This document shows, in pieces, positions 24,550-28,228 of a stretch of 28,228 bases of DNA. The position numbers and the translations under genes were made by a program. Under the pieces are notes generated by a model. The model was not told the origin of the DNA and ran no database searches. It worked only from the letters and a program-made list of their open reading frames with translations. Each line of letters starts with the position of its first letter. The first letter of the stretch is position 1. The DNA is taken from assembly GCA_035541995.1 (NCBI GenBank), contig DATKMG010000730.1, forward strand, positions 1 through 28,228, in the 5' to 3' direction. The stretch is from DATKMG01 sp035541995. Its GTDB lineage: Bacteria > Acidobacteriota > Terriglobia > Versatilivoradales > Versatilivoraceae.

Positions 24550-24656
24550 GCCACAGAGGCACAGAATCAAGGAGAACTTGCTGTTGCCGTAATGGTTCAG
24601 AAGGTGTGAAAAGAGCGGCACAACACGATGCCTCTGTGTCTCGGTGACTCGGTGGC
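24550..24656. repeat. Inverted octamer-repeat element between mrfA and mrfB
   Basis: The left arm on the plus strand reads as octamers CCACAGAG-GCACAGAA (24551-24566) followed by a degenerate TCAAGGAG. The right arm, read on the minus strand, is CCACCGAG-TCACCGAG-ACACAGAG (24655-24632) plus a degenerate unit. Both fit a pattern NCACNGAG and face each other across a 60-base centre, so the 107 bases can fold back. It encodes nothing and begins seven bases after the mrfA stop. Similar CACAGAG-type inverted repeats are familiar from many environmental bacterial genomes, from general knowledge, but their role is unclear. Confidence 0.7.
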
Positions 24657-24677
24657 GGAGAGTTCTTCTGTCAAGTT

Positions 24678-25994
24678 ATGGATTTAGCCGACAAGCTTCG
24701 AGAGTACTTTGCAGTTCAGGAAAAGAACCAAGGGCTTCCTGTTCAAGGCCAGGACTCTATCTCCAAGCAACTGGAGCGATTGCGCGCGATCCAGGAAGGG
24801 AAACGATCCGGACCGGGTTTGCAGCGGTCTGAGGTGGAACATCAAGATCTAGAAGGCGAGATCTTATCGAATTCTGATGGCTCGTTCCTTTATTCGTGCA
24901 AGAAGGTATGTTGCCCGGGAGAAGAAGAGCGTTCCTTTGTTTCCAGTTCATTGGCAGGGTTGACATCGTTGTTGGAGCTACTCTACGGAAAGCGACTTGA
25001 CCTTGTTCCAAATCAGATTTTTTTCCTCGATACTGAAACGACAGGACTTTCCGGAGGCACGGGTACCTATGCTTTCCTTGTTGGGATTGGCCATTGGGAA
25101 AAACAGGAATTCCTTGTCGAACAGTACTTCATGCGAGACTACCATGAAGAAGGAGCCATGCTACGAGCCCTTGGAGACCATTTGTCGCAGGCCCAGTATG
25201 TGATCACCTTCAATGGAAAGACTTTCGACTTGCCTATCCTGGAGTCTCGCTTCGTCCTTTCCCGACTTCATTGGCCGCTCAATTCCGGGAGCCACCTGGA
25301 TATACTGCATCCCGCACGCCGTATTTGGAGACTCCGTCTTAGAGATTGCAGTTTAAGTAATCTGGAAAGAGAGATTCTCGGAGTGTACCGGGAAAACGAT
25401 GTGCCTGGACAACTCATCCCGATGCTCTATTTCAATTACATTCGTACTGGGGTCCCCCGTGGAATCCGGGGGGTTCTTGAACACAACCGCCAGGATATCG
25501 CGAGCTTGGCAGCTCTGGCTCAAAGGGTCAGTCGGCTGCTTACCGGACTCAGCGAGGTGACGGCCCAACCGGGAGAGGACCTTCTCAGCGCAGGCAAATA
25601 CTGCCGGGACTTGGGCCAGCGGCAAAAATCCTTGGAATTCAACCGCGCTGCCCTGGAGACAGGACTTACCGGAGAACTGAGACTGCAAGCGATGGACCGG
25701 TTGGCTGCATCCTTCAAATCTGAAGGGCTGCATTCCCAGGCAGTGGCCCTTTGGGAGCAGGCGCTAAGGGAGTCTGTTGTCTTCCGGGAGGAATCCGGCA
25801 GAAATCTGGCAATCCACTATGAACACCGCGAAAGAGACTTTGCCAAGGCTCTGGAGTTAACAGAACGAGCACTGGAGGGCCTAGTTCAAATGGACTGCCG
25901 CACTCAAATTTCAGAGTGGATCTATCGAAGAAAGCGCTTGCTGAGAAAAACTGGGAGTGAAGCCGGTGCTTTGACGGTCGAAGAGTCTTCCTGA
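24678..25994 (+). CDS. mrfB: MrfB-like DEDD exonuclease with TPR-like tail
   Basis: Predicted metal-dependent exonuclease partner of MrfA in removal of mitomycin-type DNA damage. The 438-residue protein has an RNase H-like domain (about 113-290) with FLDTETTGL (D118, E120), FNGKTFDLPIL (D184) and HNRQDIASL (H269, D273) giving the DEDD set, then helical repeats of TPR type (about 305-420). This matches the domain plan of B. subtilis YprB. ATG at 24678 has no strong ribosome binding site; GGAG lies about 15 bases upstream within the edge of the repeat. The repeat in front of it could affect expression relative to mrfA. Confidence 0.87.
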   Translation: MDLADKLREYFAVQEKNQGLPVQGQDSISKQLERLRAIQEGKRSGPGLQRSEVEHQDLEGEILSNSDGSFLYSCKKVCCPGEEERSFVSSSLAGLTSLLELLYGKRLDLVPNQIFFLDTETTGLSGGTGTYAFLVGIGHWEKQEFLVEQYFMRDYHEEGAMLRALGDHLSQAQYVITFNGKTFDLPILESRFVLSRLHWPLNSGSHLDILHPARRIWRLRLRDCSLSNLEREILGVYRENDVPGQLIPMLYFNYIRTGVPRGIRGVLEHNRQDIASLAALAQRVSRLLTGLSEVTAQPGEDLLSAGKYCRDLGQRQKSLEFNRAALETGLTGELRLQAMDRLAASFKSEGLHSQAVALWEQALRESVVFREESGRNLAIHYEHRERDFAKALELTERALEGLVQMDCRTQISEWIYRRKRLLRKTGSEAGALTVEESS

Positions 25995-26077
25995 GCCTCT
26001 CTCTGTCGAGAACAAGGGACTTCACCTGGATTGTGGATATCGCATCGACATGTGGACATTCCCGTCGGGAACTTCTG

Positions 26078-26770
26078 ATGACCGACATAGCCAACTCGGC
26101 GGACGCGGACGTCCGCGCCCCCAGGCATAAGGAGTGGTACTCACGAGGGTATATTCCGCATTTTGATCATGCCGATCTCGTGCAAATGGTCACTTTCAGA
26201 TTGGCCGATGCGCTGCCGAACCACTTGCTTGATCAGTTGGGGAAGACCTTGAAGAGAGAAAACGACCCTAAGAGGCGCATACAAATTGAAGCTTATTTGG
26301 ACGCTGGGCATGGCAGCTGCATGCATAGTGATCCACGCATCGGCCCGATGGTTGAGGAAACGTTGCTACACTTTGACGGAGTCCGGTACCAATTAATCGA
26401 GTGGGTTATCATGCCCAATCACGTTCACTTGTTGGCTGAGTTCTTTGCTGGATCTCCTCTTTGGGAAGTTTTAAAGACATGGAAGTCGTTCTCTGCTCAT
26501 GAAGCTAATCGCATCTTGGGACGTTCGGGCCAGTTCTGGCAGGAGGAGTACTTCGATCGCTTTATTAGGGACACGGCTCATTTTGAAAATGCGAGGCGGT
26601 ACATTCGCGAAAATCCTGTGAAAGCAGGTCTGTTGAAGCAACCCGAGGACTGGCCGTACGGGAGTGCCTCGTGGGAATCCTGGGAGCGCGGACGTCCTCG
26701 TCCGCCCCAGAAGCGGCAGATGCAGCCGCAGGGTCCCGAGGAGACTCACGGATTGAAGAAAACAAGCTGA
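26078..26770 (+). CDS. REP-associated tyrosine transposase (RAYT, Y1/HUH family)
   Basis: RAYTs are single-copy, domesticated relatives of IS200/IS605 transposases that cut single-stranded DNA at REP hairpins. The 230-residue protein has VTFRLADALP in the first strand, the HUH motif in VIMPNHVHLLAEF, QFWQEEYFDRFIRD and YIRENPVKAGL; a tyrosine in these last helices is the likely nucleophile. ATG at 26078 is chosen for GGGA seven bases upstream; ATG at 26033 lacks one. Unusually, REP-like hairpins lie inside both ends of the coding region, so that ADADVRAPR and WERGRPRPP are encoded by the repeats. No accessory transposition gene or orfB is present. The frame is intact, so it may be active. Confidence 0.9.
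   Translation: MTDIANSADADVRAPRHKEWYSRGYIPHFDHADLVQMVTFRLADALPNHLLDQLGKTLKRENDPKRRIQIEAYLDAGHGSCMHSDPRIGPMVEETLLHFDGVRYQLIEWVIMPNHVHLLAEFFAGSPLWEVLKTWKSFSAHEANRILGRSGQFWQEEYFDRFIRDTAHFENARRYIRENPVKAGLLKQPEDWPYGSASWESWERGRPRPPQKRQMQPQGPEETHGLKKTS
26095..26124 (-). repeat. REP-like hairpin at the 5' end of the transposase gene
   Basis: On the minus strand it reads CTGGGGGCGCGGACG, then TCCG, then CGTCCGCCGAG. The arms GCGGACG and CGTCCGC pair over seven bases around a four-base loop. It is the inverted counterpart of the element at 26680-26710, differing at only a few positions, and lies inside the coding sequence about 17 bases after the start codon. Confidence 0.8.
26680..26710 (+). repeat. 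REP-like hairpin at the 3' end of the transposase gene
   Basis: CTGGG, AGC, GCGGACG, TCCT, CGTCCGC, CCCAG in order: a seven-base stem with a tetraloop, a three-base bulge and a five-base outer stem. Together with the inverted copy at 26095-26124 it brackets a 616-base unit that contains nearly all of the transposase frame, ending 60 bases before its stop. Confidence 0.82.
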
Positions 26771-26867
26771 CGCTTGCGGAGCTTGAGGAGTCGGCGTTGG
26801 GGGTAGTACACCGCCCCCCCGCACTGAGTGTGATTTACGGGACACACCAGGTCGATGATGCGGCTCT

Positions 26868-26894
26868 CGCGGGACAGTGGTCAGCAGTCCCGCG
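26868..26894. repeat. Perfect 8-base hairpin (REP-like)
   Basis: CGCGGGAC (26868-26875) and GTCCCGCG (26887-26894) pair perfectly around an 11-base loop. It has no T-run, so it is not a standard terminator for the transposase gene about 100 bases upstream. GGGAC/GTCCC-type stems also appear at the edge of the repeat near 27240, suggesting a related extragenic palindrome. Confidence 0.5.
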
Positions 26895-27178
26895 CGCGAC
26901 AGCGCTTTGGCTTTGAGATGAGGGTTACTTGTTGTAGACCCGATATTCTGAGCGGGGGTGGGTCCAGTCAGGCGCGTAACCCAGACCAAAACACACTGCA
27001 CTTACTGACCCCCAATAGCAATCGAGGCCTCTTGCCGCAAAATCCTTCCACAAAACCTGGAGTGGGTTTAGAATAGATTTTGTCGTCGGTCCAATTCCCT
27101 TTCCCCTTTTAACATTTCCTGTCTCTCGTCCATACAAAGGGGGCGTCCATGAACGTGGTTCGTCCCAGGTTGGTCCTG

Positions 27179-27250
27179 ATGTGGGAGCCGATCTCCGAGC
27201 GGCGACCTGCTGCGTTTAAACTGGTCGCCGCTCTGGGAACAGCGGTCCCG
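27179..27250 (+). repeat. Dispersed palindromic repeat, copy 2
   Basis: Begins ATGTGGGAGC and contains a perfect 11-base stem, GAGCGGCGACC (27197-27207) and GGTCGCCGCTC (27223-27233), around a 15-base loop with TTTAAAC. It is the better preserved counterpart of the repeat at 19917-19985. It ends about 50 bases before the kinase start codon, so it probably lies in the kinase promoter or leader. Confidence 0.78.
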
Positions 27251-27302
27251 CGATCAGCTTTCACTCTCTCAATTCCGTCATATTTTTGCAGACCTTAATA
27301 AC

Positions 27303-28228
27303 ATGATCGGCAAAACGATTTCTCACTATCAAGTCCTGGAAAAACTCGGCGAAGGCGGAATGGGGGTGGTGTACAAGGCCCGCGACACTCACCTCGACCG
27401 CTTCGTGGCCCTGAAAATCCTTCCCGCTGAAAAGGTAGCCGATTCTGACCGCAGACGCCGCTTCGTGCAGGAAGCCAAGGCTGCCTCAGCGCTGAACCAT
27501 CCGCACATCGTTACCATTTACGACATCGACGAGGCAGATGGAGTTCACTTCATTGCCATGGAGTATGTCGATGGGAAGACGCTGGACCAACTGATCCCCC
27601 GCCATGGCATGCGGTTGAACGAGGCGCTGAAGGTGGCCGTACAGATGTCGGACGCCCTGGCGGCGGCCCATGAAGCCGGGATTGTACACCGGGACTTGAA
27701 GCCGGGCAACCTCATGGTGACCGAAAAGGGACAGGTGAAGGTCCTCGACTTCGGGCTGGCCAAGCTGACAGAAAAGCTTCCCACGGGCGCGGAGGATGCC
27801 ACCCTGACGGCGAAACCAGACACAGAGGAAGGCAAGATCCTGGGCACGGTGGCTTACATGTCACCGGAGCAGGCTGAGGGGAAAAAGGTGGACGCCCGCT
27901 CCGACATCTTCTCGCTGGGTTCTGTGTTTTACGAGATGATGACGGGGGAAAAGGCGTTTCAGGGCAGCAGCAAGATATCCACACTCTCCGCAATTCTGCA
28001 CCAGGAACCCAAGCCGATCAGCACCATCGGGCGAGCAATCCCAGCCGATCTTGAAAAGCTGATTCGTCGCTGCCTGCGCAAGGATCCGGAACGGCGGATT
28101 CAGCACATGGTTGATGTGAAGCTAGCCTTGCTGGAGCTGAAGGAGGAGTCGGACTCCGGTACGCTGGAAGCAGCAGGGGCACCAGGAGCGGCTGTTCGTG
28201 GCAAGCTCTGGTGGGCTGGTGTGCTGAC
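27303..28228 (+). CDS. Serine/threonine protein kinase, N-terminal kinase domain (3' end outside window)
   Basis: Hanks-type kinase of the bacterial Pkn group, phosphorylating Ser/Thr residues of unknown target proteins. The visible 308 codons hold a complete catalytic domain: glycine loop GEGGMGVVY (16-24), ATP lysine K38 in VALKIL, catalytic HRDLKPGN starting at H129 with D131, DFG at 149-151, and the activation segment ending in MSPEQ. The window ends as a hydrophobic stretch begins (GKLWWAGVL), suggesting a membrane helix and an external sensor region such as WD40 or TPR repeats beyond, which is typical of Acidobacteriota. ATG at 27303 gives the normal opening IGKTISHYQVLEKLG. A palindromic repeat lies just upstream. 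Confidence 0.95.
   Translation, partial: MIGKTISHYQVLEKLGEGGMGVVYKARDTHLDRFVALKILPAEKVADSDRRRRFVQEAKAASALNHPHIVTIYDIDEADGVHFIAMEYVDGKTLDQLIPRHGMRLNEALKVAVQMSDALAAAHEAGIVHRDLKPGNLMVTEKGQVKVLDFGLAKLTEKLPTGAEDATLTAKPDTEEGKILGTVAYMSPEQAEGKKVDARSDIFSLGSVFYEMMTGEKAFQGSSKISTLSAILHQEPKPISTIGRAIPADLEKLIRRCLRKDPERRIQHMVDVKLALLELKEESDSGTLEAAGAPGAAVRGKLWWAGVL

Larger units (their letters stand above)
26771..27302. other. Intergenic region before the kinase gene
   Basis: These 532 bases contain no supported gene. They hold a hairpin at 26868-26894 and a dispersed palindromic repeat at 27179-27250. The stretch between (26895-27178) shows nothing recognisable. Reading frames present on the minus strand lack ribosome binding sites and family features. 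Confidence 0.6.

Noticed and set aside
24544..24677. Fold-back between mrfA and mrfB considered as a rho-independent terminator
   Set aside because: The arms are separated by about 60 bases and are not followed by a T-run; better explained as an inverted octamer-repeat element.
26471..27001. 176-codon minus-strand reading frame opposite the transposase 3' end
   Set aside because: Composition is arginine- and proline-rich as expected from the antisense of GC-rich palindromes; no family features.

Overview
The window is a gene-dense bacterial chromosome segment of moderate GC. Gene content suggests an Acidobacteriota-like organism: a Pkn-type serine/threonine kinase with a probable downstream membrane segment, a REP-associated transposase with the tail sequence WESWERGRPRP, a DsbA-like/VKOR pair, menaquinone-type methyltransferase and many dispersed palindromes. 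This placement is inference from family content; no rRNA or tRNA gene is present to test it.

Layout. 1-1632 (+): the 3' part of guaB, then a membrane-anchored lytic transglycosylase. 1810-2877 (-): a PA0069/Rv2578c-type radical SAM protein. 2878-4032: a divergent spacer with a MITE-like inverted repeat and a clear promoter, mscL with a zinc-ribbon tail, and a cluster of degenerate palindromes. 4033-6808 (+): a DprA-like Rossmann protein, a lipoprotein with a GspG-like domain, and a coupled DsbA-like thioredoxin/VKOR pair for extracytoplasmic disulfide formation. 6805-11320 (-): six overlapping or closely spaced genes transcribed as tsaB, rimI, a CNNM/CorC-type CBS protein, a 2H phosphoesterase, a HAD phosphatase and a toast-rack lipoprotein. 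11393-16976 (+): a strong promoter, mutS, anmK and an orphan peptide-type ABC substrate-binding lipoprotein. 16996-18816 (-): tsaC/Sua5, an ElyC/YdcF-type protein and an unrecognised gene. 19058-25994 (+): a SpoU rRNA/tRNA methyltransferase, rarA, menG/ubiE and the mrfA-mrfB repair pair. 26078-26770 (+): a RAYT transposase. 27303-end (+): the kinase domain of a serine/threonine protein kinase, cut by the window edge.

Themes. Genome maintenance is well represented (mutS, rarA, mrfA, mrfB, DprA-like protein). Two proteins of t6A tRNA modification (TsaB, TsaC) lie in separate minus-strand operons. Envelope functions include the transglycosylase, AnmK, ElyC-like protein, MscL and the Dsb/VKOR pair. 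Most genes are ordinary housekeeping genes. The least expected material is in the spacers: at least five kinds of palindromic or inverted-repeat element occur in 28 kb. One forms a pair inside the two ends of the transposase gene, another is an inverted octamer-repeat element between mrfA and mrfB, and a third occurs twice in opposite orientation (before rarA and before the kinase).
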